NCBI GenBank assembly: GCA_903835005.1
Contig: CAILLK010000092.1
Span: 1-52,814 of the forward strand
DNA length: 52,814 bases
Direction of reading: 5' to 3'
From: an uncultured Bacteroidota bacterium
GTDB lineage: Bacteria; Bacteroidota; Bacteroidia; Chitinophagales; Chitinophagaceae
The notes beneath the pieces are model-generated. The model worked only from the letters and a program-made list of their open reading frames with translations. It had not been told where the DNA came from and ran no database searches. Both the position numbers and the translations under genes were made by a program. This document shows, one piece after another, positions 27,901 through 35,980 of this stretch. Each line of letters opens with the position of its first letter. The first letter of the stretch is position 1.

Positions 27901-30900
27901 CCGGAGGGTCAGTGTCTCCTGCCGGATTATATTATGCTCCGTTTATCGGGTATACCGGTCTTGATTCTATCCGTATCGTAATTACAGATTGTTCGGGAGG
28001 CAGTGATACCACATTAATTCATATTACGGTTACGCCGCCACCATCCTCAATTTTAGGGGCATCAACTGTTTGTCCGGGACTGACAACGACATATACTGAT
28101 CCGATAGGCAGCGGCACCTGGAGCAGCAGTAATACGTCGATTGCAGCTATTGGAACTTATTCTGGTATAGTAACAGGAGCAGCCGCCGGGGTTGCAACAA
28201 TTTCTTTCTCACCGGGAGCCGGCTGTTCAGTAACCAAGAGCATAACGGTAAATCCTGCGCCATCAGCCATTACAGGTCCATTATATGTTTGCCAGGGCCA
28301 GACAGTAACGCTCAGTGACCCGACAACCGGAGGCACCTGGAGCAGCAGCAGTACGGCCATAGCAGGAATAGTAGCCGGTACAGGCGTAGCCTCAGGAGTG
28401 TCTCTTGGGACGGTTACGATTACTTATCTTCAGGCCGGGTGTATAGCGATAAGGACCTTGTCGGTAAACTCAGTTCCCGGACCTATATTCGGAGTCAGCG
28501 CCGTATGTGCCGGAGCAAATACAGTGTTGACAGATACGGGAACAGGTGTATGGAGTACCGGTACACCAGCCATAGCAACAGTAGATTCCTTCACCGGCCT
28601 TGTTACAGGGGTTTCACTGGGCACACCAACCATTACGTATACCTTGCCTGGCGGTTGCTATACTACCGATTTGCTGGCCATTACACCAATACCCTCTGCA
28701 ATTCTTGGCCCATCAACAGTATGTCTGGGCAGTACAATTACAGTGACAGATACTCCATCTGCGGGTATATGGAGTGCGGGCGGAATATCTTCAAGTGTTT
28801 CTATCGGCTCAGCAACAGGTATTGTATCAGGGGTTTCAACGGGAACTGGGACAATAACTTTTACAGGAAGTTCGGGTTGCTATAATACGATGACCATAAC
28901 AGTCAATTCATCACCAGCGGCAATAACGGGAGATTCGGTTATCTGTGCGGGACTTACCACAACGATGTCAGATGCAACAGGCGGGGGATTGTGGAGCAGC
29001 GGAACCCCATCCGTGGCCACAATTGTATCCACTACGGGTGTTGTAACAGGCGCAACAAGTGGCTCCAGTATAATAACCTATACATCAGCGAATGGATGTA
29101 CAGCTACAGATTCCATCAATGTTTATCCGATGCCGGCAACTATCAGCGGTACACCGACTGTATGCGTAGGCCTGACAACTGACCTGACGGATGTCACACC
29201 GGGAGGAACGTGGAGTTCGAGCTCACCGGCCATAGGGTCGGTAAATGCCACTACCGGTGTAGTGACCGGACTTGTGTCAGGAACAACCAATATCATCTAT
29301 AAGCTGCCATCAGGCTGCTCTGTGAATATGATAGTAACAGTTAACTCCACACCAACAGTAATATCAGGCCCGAACCATGTATGTCTGAATTCCTCAGTTA
29401 CATTATCGGACCTGACCACAGGAGGAATCTGGACCAGCAGCGCGCCAACTGTTGCAACAGTTGGTTCAGGTTCAGGATCAGTTACAGGCCTGCTTACGGG
29501 TACCGTAACGATGACCTACTCTGTAGGTGCAGGCTGTTCGATAACATTGCCAATGACCGTAAATCCATTGCCTGCAGTTATCACCGGCACACCGATCGTA
29601 TGCGTGGGCAGCAGTATAACGCTGAGCGATGCAACAACTGGCGGGACCTGGAGCAGCAGTATACCGGCCAACGGAACGATAAGTACGGGCGGGATATTAA
29701 CGGGCATAGCCACCGGAATATCAGTAATAGACTATACCTTAACATCTACAACCGGTTGCAGCAGGTCGGTAACGGCATCCATAAATCCGTTGCCGGCAGT
29801 AATCGGAGGGCCATCAACAGTATGCCCCGGAACAACAATAACGCTGACGGAGACCTCCTCGGGCGGTATCTGGACCAGTGCAACAGGCTCCATTGCCACA
29901 ATCGGCACATCAGGAATTGTGCTGGGTGTAGCATCAGGCACAGCGACGATTTCATATACTTTATCCACGGGCTGTGCGCGTACGAAACCGGTTACTGTAA
30001 ACCCGCTACCAACTGCGATTTCGGGGCCTTCAAGCGTTTGTGCCGGTTCGGTTATAACGCTTACAGATGTTGGCGGAGGCAGCTGGAGTACATCCGGCAC
30101 TTATGCAACGGTAGGAGCCTCAAGCGGCCTGGTAACAGGAGCATCGGCGGGTGTAGCGGTAATATCGTACATGCTCAGCACAGGATGTTATGTAACGACC
30201 AACGTTACCGTTAACCCTGTGCCAGCCGCGATAGGCGGGCCAACAGCATTATGTGTTGGTGCGACAATTGCGCTCACTGATGCAGGAGGCGGAAGCTGGA
30301 ACAGCCTTGCACCATCGGTAGCAACAATCGGAGCCTCGAGTGGTATTGTAACCGGAGTGGCTACCGGCCCGGCAACAATAGTATACTCACTGCCGACTGG
30401 TTGTACCACAGCAACCATTGTTACCGTAAGTACCACGCCGACAGCAATAGCCGGTCCTGCAACTGTATGTGCAGGCGGTACCAGCAATCTTACAGATGCG
30501 ATAAGCGGAGGATTGTGGACGAGTACAAATACTGCAGCGGCCACCATAGGCTCATTAAGCGGGTTGGTAACAGGAGCGGCTACAGGGGTTACAACCATAT
30601 CCTATTCACTGGGTACAGGCTGTACTGTATATAAAAGTGTGAGTGTAGTACCATCACCTGCAGCCATCAGCGGCAGCAGCAGCATATGTATACTGGCCAC
30701 AACGCCCTTAACAGACGGAACAACAGGCGGGACATGGACCTCAGCGCCTGCAACCATAGCCACAATAAGCGGTACGGGTGTAGTATCAGGTGTAGCAGCA
30801 GGCGTTGCCACAATAGATTATACCGTTGCGGGATGTGCAGCTACAAAAAATGTTACGGTTAATACCGCACCGACAGCAATTGCCGGCCCTGCATCAGTAT

Positions 30901-33554
30901 GTTCCGGCTCCGCAATTACAGAAACGAATACGGTTACCGGCGGCAGCTGGAGCACTTCAGCATTTGTAGTTTCAGTAGGTAGCGGATCGGGAGTGGTCAG
31001 CGGAATATCATCGGGTTCGGGAACAATAACCTATTCCGTAGGCAGCTGCAGTGTATACCGTACTATCAATGTAAACCCTTTGCCATCTATATCGGGCGCT
31101 ACAGGCATCTGTACAGGACATACGGGTACATTAACTGCATCAATAGCCGGCGGGGTATGGAGCAGCGGAGTGACCACAATAGCTACTATTAATCCAACTA
31201 CAGGATTGGTTACTGGTATAGCGCCGGGTACTTCAACCATAATCTATCTTCTGACCACCGGCTGCAGCGCATCAGTAACGGAAACCGTTAATTCAGCGCC
31301 GACATCAATAACCGGAACATTATCAGTATGCGCCGGATCAAATAGTGCACTGGGTGATGGCGCAACCGGAGGAGTTTGGAGTATCAGTCCGGTAGCAACT
31401 GCCACCATCGGCTCATCGTCAGGGGTAGTCAGCGGAGTAGCAGCAGGAACCGCGATAGTGAGTTATTCGCTGGGCAGCGGCTGCAATGTATCAGCCGTTG
31501 TAACAGTAAATGCGGTGCCATCAGCTATTTCGGGAGCTACCCAGGTTTGTGCCTTATCCTCCACGACATTAACTGATGGAACAACAGGAGGAATCTGGGG
31601 CAGCGGAATACCTGCTACAGCAACAGTATCCGGAACCGGTACAGTTACCGGTGTATCGGCGGGTACAACCAATATATCTTATACTGTAGCAGGGTGTTCC
31701 GCAGTTTATCCGGTTACGGTAAATCCGGTGCCACAGCCGGTGAGTGGGGTATCCAGTTTATGCGCCGGACTTACATCGCCATTTACGGATATGACTACAG
31801 GCGGCACCTGGACCTGTGCACCGGCAACCATAGCAACAATCGGCACTTCAGGCATGGTAACCGGAGTTATTCCCGGCAGTGCAACGATAACGTATACACT
31901 GCCTACAGGGTGCTTAATAACGAAAGCCTTAACGATTAATTCAGCCCCGCCAGCAATAGGAGGAAGCTCGCTGGTATGTATCGGATCCACCATACCCCTT
32001 ACCGATGGAACACCGGGGGGGACATGGAGTTCAACTGTACCATCAGTAGCAGCTATCGGCACATCAGGAATAGTATCAGGTATGTCAACCGGTACCACAG
32101 TTATCAGTTATTCGGTGGGAGGTTGCCCTGCAATTAAAAATATTACTGTTAACTCATTGCCTTCGGCTATAGCCGGACCGGCAATAGTTTGTGTTACAGC
32201 TACTGTTACAGCCACTGATGCCGGCGGGGGAATCTGGAGCAGCAGTAACCCGGTTATAGCAACGGTTGGATCGTCCAGCGGTATTATTACTGGGGTAGCA
32301 GCGGGCACAGCCACGATAGTCTATTCATTGGGAGCGGGCTGCACAGTAAATGAGCTGATCACAGTTAATCCGTTGCCCTCGTCAATAAGTGGTCCAGCAA
32401 CAGTATGCGCCGGATCTGCCATCAGTCTTACAGACGCAACAACAGGAGGAACCTGGTTCAGTGGCACACCATCCATAGCTTCCGTAAGCGGAACGGGTGT
32501 AGTAACCGGCCTGCCCGGCGGCGGAGCAGCGATCATCTCCTATACGGCGCCATCGGGCTGCGTGGTAGCACATGGGGTATCGGTTATCAGTGTAGCGCCA
32601 ATATCGGGCGTTCATAATATCTGTGCCTATGGAGACACAATGAACATCAGTGATGTACCAGCCTCAGGATTATTTTTGAGTTCACTGGCCACAGTAACCA
32701 ATCTTGGTGGCGGCCTTGGAAGAGTGAACGGCAATACACCAGGAACAGCTACGGTTACGTATATGCTGCCATCTGGCTGTATATCAACCACGGCCTTTAC
32801 GGTTAATCCGTTACCTGGGCTTATAGGCGGAAGCGGGCACCTTTGCTCAGGCGCGGCTGCCACACTGTATGATGTCACTCCGGGCGGCGTGTGGAGCACT
32901 TCAGGAACCGGTATTCTTACTGTGGGCAGTTCCTCAGGAGTAGTGACCGGCCTGTCGGCAGGAACCGCCTATATAACGTATACGTTGCCAAGCACCGGAT
33001 GCAAATCGGATACTACCGAAACGATTAACACTATGCCTGCAGCAATTACCGGATCAGCCAGCGTGTTTTTGGGAACGCCGGTAACCCTGAGCGATGCAGT
33101 GGCCGGAGGCACCTGGAGCAGCAGCAATACTGCTGTTGCAACTGTTGTGGCAGGAACCGGGCATGTTACGGGAGTTACCGTAGGCCCGGCCACCATTACT
33201 TACCAGACAGGCGGCGGCTGCTATGTAGCAAAGAATATTTCTGTGATGCCATCCAAATCAGGAGGCAAGGAAGAAAGCAGCCAGGATCTTAACGGCCCGA
33301 ACCAGGTGAGGGTATCACCTAATCCAGGTGACGGAACATTTACAATTGATTTGTTGTGGACAACAGAAGAACTGGTGAATATAACCATAACCAATGTAGC
33401 GGGATTAAAGATCACCGAATTCAGCACGGTTACCGTTAAGGACGGAACCAAGTCTGTACCATTGCAGCTTAATGTGGCAACAGGCATGTATATACTCACC
33501 GTTGCTGGCAGCGAAAACAGGTTTACAACCAAGATTATTGTGAATACAAAATAA
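24927..33554 (+). CDS. Giant secreted NHL/Ig-like repeat protein with T9SS sorting domain
   Basis: An ~2875-aa exported protein. A signal segment (ICLLLAILVGNTFSSSAQ) precedes NHL-repeat block 1 (~52-408; motif TVAGNGxxGYSGDGG, GNLYxxDxxNxRIRKV). A cadherin-like domain follows (~414-514), one Ig unit (~516-588), NHL block 2 (~591-931), a second cadherin-like domain (~934-1034) and 24 tandem Ig-like units of ~72 aa (~1036-2773). The C-terminus is a type A T9SS domain (VSPNPGDGTFTIDL). Ig units carry a VC-G Cys and a GC Cys, allowing one disulfide each. NHL blocks likely form beta-propellers. The role is presumably adhesion or surface structure. An in-frame TTG at 24915 gives a four-residue longer form; the ATG is preferred. 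Confidence 0.88.
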   Translation: MSDSFRKRYIINKKSINLVKIFLVKPNHYFSYRQICLLLAILVGNTFSSSAQIITTVAGNGAGGYSGDGGPATSAEIYYPWTVASDAAGGFYIGNYGYYCSGCTGYARIRRINSSGIINTCAGTGTPGYSGDGGPATAAQIGSTSTTYYTGNSIATDAAGNLYLTDFGNFRIRKVNTSGIISTIGGNGTPGYTGDGGPATAAEIGYSTTYYYWDNGIASDPYGNIYFYCYGYNKIRKIDTAGIITTIAGNGGYGSSGDGGQATAATLGYIWGLCADGYGNVYMADEAFSKVRKINSSGIISTYAGNGGTGFSGDGGQATAAQIYLPSGVSIDAAGNLYVCSYPSDRVRKVNSSGIITTVAGTGTGGFSGDGGLATAAKLFEPIGTGVDADGNLYISDYANLRIRKITNYNRPPRFVHRPWQPLVVCENSGPDSINTLLSIIDSDLYQPEAWAVLLPASHGTVFCTYDTTSTGGVITPHGITYAPNTGYAGPDTFKMTICDGYVFDTIAVYVTVNPIPSTINGATSIAVTEYSLFNCSTAGGSWSSSNPGIVSIGATTGLATGISAGTAVITYTLPTGCINTTTVNVFPYAGMTISTIAGTGTAGFSGDGGAAISGKINNTFNVAVDATGNLYIADFNNNRIRKVTTAGVISTIAGTGSSGFAGDGGAATLAVLNNPCGITLDRAGNIYFSDFTNQRIREINTSGIISTIGGTGASGYSGDGSAATAATFNNPGGIVSDPYGNIYIADEYNNRIRRISTSGIVTTFAGNGPVGFLAGGYGGDGGAATAAQINFPNNISIDANGNIYVSDEGNQRIRQINTAGIITTAAGTGTAGFTGDGTAAVGAKISDPEGVAVDLFGNVYIGDAANNRIRKINTGGIISTYAGIGSASYGGDLCVATSGALNDPCGIAVDGSGEIYIADRNNQRIRRISYNHAPKFNGGHVQSSSVCQNSTDSLSSLLSITDIDNGQGETWSALLGPLHGTLASYYIGTSTGGSVSPAGLYYAPFIGYTGLDSIRIVITDCSGGSDTTLIHITVTPPPSSILGASTVCPGLTTTYTDPIGSGTWSSSNTSIAAIGTYSGIVTGAAAGVATISFSPGAGCSVTKSITVNPAPSAITGPLYVCQGQTVTLSDPTTGGTWSSSSTAIAGIVAGTGVASGVSLGTVTITYLQAGCIAIRTLSVNSVPGPIFGVSAVCAGANTVLTDTGTGVWSTGTPAIATVDSFTGLVTGVSLGTPTITYTLPGGCYTTDLLAITPIPSAILGPSTVCLGSTITVTDTPSAGIWSAGGISSSVSIGSATGIVSGVSTGTGTITFTGSSGCYNTMTITVNSSPAAITGDSVICAGLTTTMSDATGGGLWSSGTPSVATIVSTTGVVTGATSGSSIITYTSANGCTATDSINVYPMPATISGTPTVCVGLTTDLTDVTPGGTWSSSSPAIGSVNATTGVVTGLVSGTTNIIYKLPSGCSVNMIVTVNSTPTVISGPNHVCLNSSVTLSDLTTGGIWTSSAPTVATVGSGSGSVTGLLTGTVTMTYSVGAGCSITLPMTVNPLPAVITGTPIVCVGSSITLSDATTGGTWSSSIPANGTISTGGILTGIATGISVIDYTLTSTTGCSRSVTASINPLPAVIGGPSTVCPGTTITLTETSSGGIWTSATGSIATIGTSGIVLGVASGTATISYTLSTGCARTKPVTVNPLPTAISGPSSVCAGSVITLTDVGGGSWSTSGTYATVGASSGLVTGASAGVAVISYMLSTGCYVTTNVTVNPVPAAIGGPTALCVGATIALTDAGGGSWNSLAPSVATIGASSGIVTGVATGPATIVYSLPTGCTTATIVTVSTTPTAIAGPATVCAGGTSNLTDAISGGLWTSTNTAAATIGSLSGLVTGAATGVTTISYSLGTGCTVYKSVSVVPSPAAISGSSSICILATTPLTDGTTGGTWTSAPATIATISGTGVVSGVAAGVATIDYTVAGCAATKNVTVNTAPTAIAGPASVCSGSAITETNTVTGGSWSTSAFVVSVGSGSGVVSGISSGSGTITYSVGSCSVYRTINVNPLPSISGATGICTGHTGTLTASIAGGVWSSGVTTIATINPTTGLVTGIAPGTSTIIYLLTTGCSASVTETVNSAPTSITGTLSVCAGSNSALGDGATGGVWSISPVATATIGSSSGVVSGVAAGTAIVSYSLGSGCNVSAVVTVNAVPSAISGATQVCALSSTTLTDGTTGGIWGSGIPATATVSGTGTVTGVSAGTTNISYTVAGCSAVYPVTVNPVPQPVSGVSSLCAGLTSPFTDMTTGGTWTCAPATIATIGTSGMVTGVIPGSATITYTLPTGCLITKALTINSAPPAIGGSSLVCIGSTIPLTDGTPGGTWSSTVPSVAAIGTSGIVSGMSTGTTVISYSVGGCPAIKNITVNSLPSAIAGPAIVCVTATVTATDAGGGIWSSSNPVIATVGSSSGIITGVAAGTATIVYSLGAGCTVNELITVNPLPSSISGPATVCAGSAISLTDATTGGTWFSGTPSIASVSGTGVVTGLPGGGAAIISYTAPSGCVVAHGVSVISVAPISGVHNICAYGDTMNISDVPASGLFLSSLATVTNLGGGLGRVNGNTPGTATVTYMLPSGCISTTAFTVNPLPGLIGGSGHLCSGAAATLYDVTPGGVWSTSGTGILTVGSSSGVVTGLSAGTAYITYTLPSTGCKSDTTETINTMPAAITGSASVFLGTPVTLSDAVAGGTWSSSNTAVATVVAGTGHVTGVTVGPATITYQTGGGCYVAKNISVMPSKSGGKEESSQDLNGPNQVRVSPNPGDGTFTIDLLWTTEELVNITITNVAGLKITEFSTVTVKDGTKSVPLQLNVATGMYILTVAGSENRFTTKIIVNTK

Positions 33555-33570
33555 TAAAAGGAAATAGTTG

Positions 33571-33607
33571 AAAGCGGGTGGAATCTTTATGATTCCACCC
33601 GCTTTTG
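33571..33607 (+). terminator. Rho-independent terminator after giant gene
   Basis: Perfect 15-bp arms (33571-33585 and 33591-33605, AAAGCGGGTGGAATC and its complement) around TTTAT, ending in T-rich sequence, 17 bases after the stop codon. Confidence 0.9.
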
Positions 33608-33682
33608 TGTTACAGGTAACAACTCAGGTATTGTACTAATTTGGATTTTTAACCACATCTGCGTTTTTTTTCGTTGGTTTGC

Positions 33683-34318
33683 ATGATGTTAAAATACCGG
33701 GCTAAGACTCCATGGTGGCTGAAACTGATTTTTCCGAAGAAACTGGTTTGGGAAATGCCCACAGGTGATGAACCTGCCGTATACATAACTTTTGATGATG
33801 GGCCGCACCCGGTTGCTACTCCTTTTGTGCTGGATCTACTTGATAAATATGAAGCTAAGGCTACTTTTTTTTGTGTAGGCAACAATGTGACCAGATACCC
33901 TGAAGTTTATAGTCAGGTAATAAATAAAGGTCATAGCCCGGCCAATCATACATTCAATCATATGAACGGGTGGAAGACAGATGATAATACCTACCTTGAG
34001 AATATTGCTAAAGCAGATGAGCATATAAAGAGTAAACTCTTCAGGCCACCTTATGGAAAAATGAAAAGGTCGCAGGCGAGGAAGCTGAAGAAAAAGTATG
34101 CTGATTTAAGGGTTATTATGTGGGATGTTTTGAGTGCGGATTTTGATAAAGAAATTACACCAATGCAATGCCTGGACAATGTATTGCAGCATATAAAACC
34201 TGGATCAATCGTTTTGTTTCACGACAGTGAAAAGGCCTGGGACCGGATGAGTTATGCGCTGCCACATGTACTGGAACACTGCAAGCAGCAGGGCTGGAAG
34301 ATGAAAGCAATCAGTTGA
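33683..34318 (+). CDS. Polysaccharide deacetylase family protein (NodB homology)
   Basis: A 211-aa carbohydrate esterase family 4 protein. Metal and catalytic motifs are in order: YITFDDGPHP (Asp-Asp), ANHTFNH (H-x3-H), RPPYGKMKRSQ, then WDVLSADFD and IVLFHDSEKAW. The family removes N- or O-acetyl groups from peptidoglycan, chitin-like or exopolysaccharide chains. No signal peptide is apparent. The TTG at 33674 is also open, but the ATG at 33683 suits the family. It is followed 49 bases later by TatD on the same strand. Confidence 0.88.
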   Translation: MMLKYRAKTPWWLKLIFPKKLVWEMPTGDEPAVYITFDDGPHPVATPFVLDLLDKYEAKATFFCVGNNVTRYPEVYSQVINKGHSPANHTFNHMNGWKTDDNTYLENIAKADEHIKSKLFRPPYGKMKRSQARKLKKKYADLRVIMWDVLSADFDKEITPMQCLDNVLQHIKPGSIVLFHDSEKAWDRMSYALPHVLEHCKQQGWKMKAIS

Positions 34319-34367
34319 AAATTCCAAATTGCAAATTCCAAAATCAGGGGCACCAATTCCGAAAATT

Positions 34368-35129
34368 ATGTTTACAGATACTCATACCCATCTTTACGAC
34401 GAAAATTTAATGGCCGATATAGGCCAGGTACAGCGGGCTATTGATGCCGGTGTAACCAGGATGTATATGCCTAATTGTGATCAGGGCACTATAAAAGGCA
34501 TGCTGGAACTGGCTGATAAATGGCCGGAAAACTGCCTGCCAATGATGGGCTTGCATCCTTGCTATGTAAAGGATCACTACAAAGAAGAACTGGCGCTGGT
34601 GGCAGAGTGGCTGGGCAAGAGAAAATTTTATGCGGTGGGAGAAATCGGGCTGGATTATTACTGGGATCTAACTTTTAAAGAGCAGCAAAAAGAAGCCTTT
34701 GCCACCCAGATAGATATGGCGCTGCAATACCAGTTGCCTATAGTAATACACAGCCGGGAATCAACACCAGACTGTATTGAAATTGTAAGGAGTAAGCAAA
34801 ACGGAAATCTCAAAGGTATTTTCCATTGTTTCAGCGGCACAATTGAAGAGGCAAGACAGATAATTGACCTGGGTTTTTATATGGGTATAGGAGGGGTGAT
34901 AACCTATAAAAAAAGTACACTGCCGGATGTAGTTAAAGCGGTTGGTCTGGATAATTTAGTGCTGGAGACTGATGCACCCTACCTGGCTCCGGTGCCTTAC
35001 AGGGGGAAGCGTAATGAAAGCAGCTATATACCGGTAATGGCTCAAAAAGTGGCAGAAATTCTGAATTGCCCTCTGGAACTGGTGGCGAAAATAACCAATG
35101 CCAATGCAGAAAAAGTTTTCCCTTTCTGA
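34368..35129 (+). CDS. tatD: TatD family metal-dependent deoxyribonuclease
   Basis: A 253-aa TatD-type amidohydrolase-fold hydrolase. Metal ligands are visible: H-x-H in FTDTHTHLYDE, the Glu of VGEIGLDYYWD, HSRE, the His of IFHCFSG and the Asp of LETDAPYLAP. TatD proteins act as 3'-5' exo/endonucleases on DNA and have been linked to repair. The ATG at 34368 places DTHTH at the N-terminus as in the family; an upstream TTG only adds unconserved residues. Its 3' end lies 18 bases before the first tRNA-Ser repeat. Confidence 0.92.
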   Translation: MFTDTHTHLYDENLMADIGQVQRAIDAGVTRMYMPNCDQGTIKGMLELADKWPENCLPMMGLHPCYVKDHYKEELALVAEWLGKRKFYAVGEIGLDYYWDLTFKEQQKEAFATQIDMALQYQLPIVIHSRESTPDCIEIVRSKQNGNLKGIFHCFSGTIEEARQIIDLGFYMGIGGVITYKKSTLPDVVKAVGLDNLVLETDAPYLAPVPYRGKRNESSYIPVMAQKVAEILNCPLELVAKITNANAEKVFPF

Positions 35130-35157
35130 TCAGCATGTACACCTTAGCAGCCCTTTA

Positions 35158-35216
35158 GGAGAGATACTCGGGTGGTTTAAGAGGCACGCCTGGAAAGTTT
35201 GTGTACCTCTAAGGGT
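35158..35216 (+). pseudogene. 5' half of tRNA-Ser(GGA), outer copy
   Basis: It matches the intact tRNA-Ser from the acceptor 5' strand through the anticodon arm to the variable arm (ends TACCTCTAAGGGT), then changes to unrelated sequence. It has base changes in the D-arm (GATACTCGGG) and a mismatch in the anticodon stem (GTTTG for GTGTG). The upstream -7 element is degraded. Confidence 0.85.
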
Positions 35217-35255
35217 TATCAGTGGTAACTATGATATTGATATGGACGATTTTTT

Positions 35256-35278
35256 GCGCTGTAAATAGCGCTTTTTTT
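35256..35278 (+). terminator. Terminator after first tRNA 5' half
   Basis: GCGCT and AGCGC around GTAAAT, followed by seven or more T residues. Confidence 0.75.
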
Positions 35279-35348
35279 ATGTCTGATAATATTAGCTTCA
35301 TCTCCTGAATTGGTGTTTAAATATTTTCTTAAATTCACCGCTAATCAT

Positions 35349-35356
35349 TACCTTTG
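35349..35356 (+). promoter_or_regulatory. Promoter -7 element TACCTTTG for second tRNA-Ser copy
   Basis: Exact match to the Bacteroidota consensus TAnnTTTG, 11 bases before the tRNA-like 5' end at 35367. The -33 region is TTTTC rather than TTTG. Confidence 0.65.
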
Positions 35357-35366
35357 CAGCCCTTTA

Positions 35367-35425
35367 GGAGAGATGCTCGAGTGGTTTAAGAGGCACGCCT
35401 GGAAAGTGTGTGTACCTCTAAGGGT
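35367..35425 (+). pseudogene. 5' half of tRNA-Ser(GGA), inner copy
   Basis: Identical to the intact tRNA-Ser from the first base to the start of the variable arm, then reads TACCTCTAAGGGTTAT and departs. It has its own intact promoter element and a terminator at 35465-35487, so it is likely transcribed, but it lacks the T-arm and acceptor 3' strand and cannot fold as a full tRNA. Confidence 0.85.
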
Positions 35426-35464
35426 TATTAGTGGTAACTATGATATTGATATTGACGATTTTTT

Positions 35465-35487
35465 GCGCTGTGAATAGCGCTTTTTTT
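35465..35487 (+). terminator. Terminator after second tRNA 5' half
   Basis: GCGCT and AGCGC around GTGAAT with a following T-run; same design as the terminator in the first 209-bp unit. Confidence 0.75.
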
Positions 35488-35557
35488 ATACCTGATAAGA
35501 TTAGCTTCATCTCCAGAATTGTTGTTTAAATATTTTCTTAAATTCACCGCTAATCAT

Positions 35558-35565
35558 TACCTTTG
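35558..35565 (+). promoter_or_regulatory. Promoter -7 element of the intact tRNA-Ser gene
   Basis: TACCTTTG matches TAnnTTTG exactly and lies 11 bases before the tRNA 5' end, placing the start of transcription a few bases upstream of the mature end. Confidence 0.7.
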
Positions 35566-35575
35566 CAGCCCTTTA

Positions 35576-35664
35576 GGAGAGATGCTCGAGTGGTTTAAGA
35601 GGCACGCCTGGAAAGTGTGTGTACCTGTCAAAGGGTACCCAGGGTTCGAATCCCTGTTTCTCCG
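35576..35664 (+). tRNA. tRNA-Ser (anticodon GGA)
   Basis: A class II tRNA of 89 nt. The acceptor GGAGAGA pairs with TTTCTCC (one G-T pair). The D-arm reads GCTCGAGTGGTTTAAGAGGC. The anticodon arm CACGC / GTGTG encloses CTGGAAA, giving anticodon GGA for TCC/TCT serine codons. A long variable arm (GTACC-GGGTAC) and a T-arm CAGGG TTCGAAT CCCTG follow. The discriminator is G. The next bases are CAG, so a full CCA end is not encoded. It is the only complete copy in a locus with two extra 5' halves and two extra 3' halves. Confidence 0.95.
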
Positions 35665-35666
35665 CA

Positions 35667-35700
35667 GAAAACGATATTGATAACTCAGTATCGTTTTTTC
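35667..35700 (+). terminator. Terminator after tRNA-Ser, repeated in the 92-bp unit
   Basis: AACGATA and TATCGTT form a stem around TTGATAACTCAG, followed by T residues. The same hairpin recurs 92 bases downstream. Confidence 0.75.
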
Positions 35701-35705
35701 ATTTT

Positions 35706-35756
35706 AAAGTGTTTGTACATCTAAGGGTACCCAGGGTTCGAATCCCTGTTTCTCCG
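35706..35756 (+). pseudogene. 3' half of tRNA-Ser, inner copy
   Basis: Begins in the 3' side of the anticodon stem (AAAGTG) and continues through a variable arm reading TACATCTAAGGGTAC, an intact T-arm and the acceptor 3' strand. From the T-arm through the terminator that follows it is identical to the intact tRNA locus, with a 92-bp period. Confidence 0.85.
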
Positions 35757-35797
35757 CAGAAAACGATATTGATAACTCAGTATCGTTTTTTCATTTT

Positions 35798-35848
35798 AAA
35801 GTGTTTGTACCTCTAAGGGTACTTAGGGTTCGAATACCTGTTTCTCCG
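35798..35848 (+). pseudogene. 3' half of tRNA-Ser, outer copy
   Basis: Second extra 3' half, again 92 bases on. The variable arm reads TACCTCTAAGGGTAC and the T-stem is decayed (TAGGG/ACCTG). Unlike the inner copy it is followed by a different, presumably original, terminator. Confidence 0.85.
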
Positions 35849-35850
35849 CA

Positions 35851-35882
35851 TCAAAACAACCCGCTTTTTAGCGGGTTTTGAT
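35851..35882 (+). terminator. Terminator at the end of the tRNA-Ser locus
   Basis: AACCCGCT and AGCGGGTT stem with flanking A- and T-rich extensions (TCAAAAC, TTTTGA). Likely the native terminator of the ancestral tRNA gene. Confidence 0.8.
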
Positions 35883-35980
35883 ATTCAATAAAAGTCTTGA
35901 AAGTGTTTAGTTAGTTGTTGTAACGTATCTATCATTTATAGCTAAACTTCTTCAATGTATCTCGAAAAAATAAAAATAAA

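Larger units (their letters stand above)
35147..35564 (+). repeat. Two tandem 209-bp units each carrying a 5' half of tRNA-Ser
   Basis: The sequence GCAGCCCTTTAGGAGAGAT recurs at 35147, 35356 and 35565, exactly 209 bases apart (third copy opens the intact tRNA; the first has A for the G seen later in the tRNA). Each unit holds the tRNA 5' half, a spacer with a GCGCT-AGCGC T-run terminator and, at its end, a TACCTTTG promoter element that serves the next copy. Unit 1 differs from unit 2 at several bases; unit 2 matches the intact tRNA up to the variable arm. Confidence 0.9.

Noticed and set aside
24927-33554. CRISPR-like periodicity (~217 bp)
   Set aside because: The period is far longer than a CRISPR unit, the repeats are translated Ig domains in one frame, and there is no constant short repeat with unique spacers.
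35619-35816. 65-codon open frame over the tRNA-Ser 3' repeats
   Set aside because: It is a translation of the tRNA 3' half and its terminator repeated every 92 bases; not a protein gene.
35158-35848. Trans-spliced split tRNA
   Set aside because: A complete tRNA-Ser lies between the halves, no bacterial split-tRNA joining is known, and the outer halves are decayed. The nested-insertion explanation fits better.
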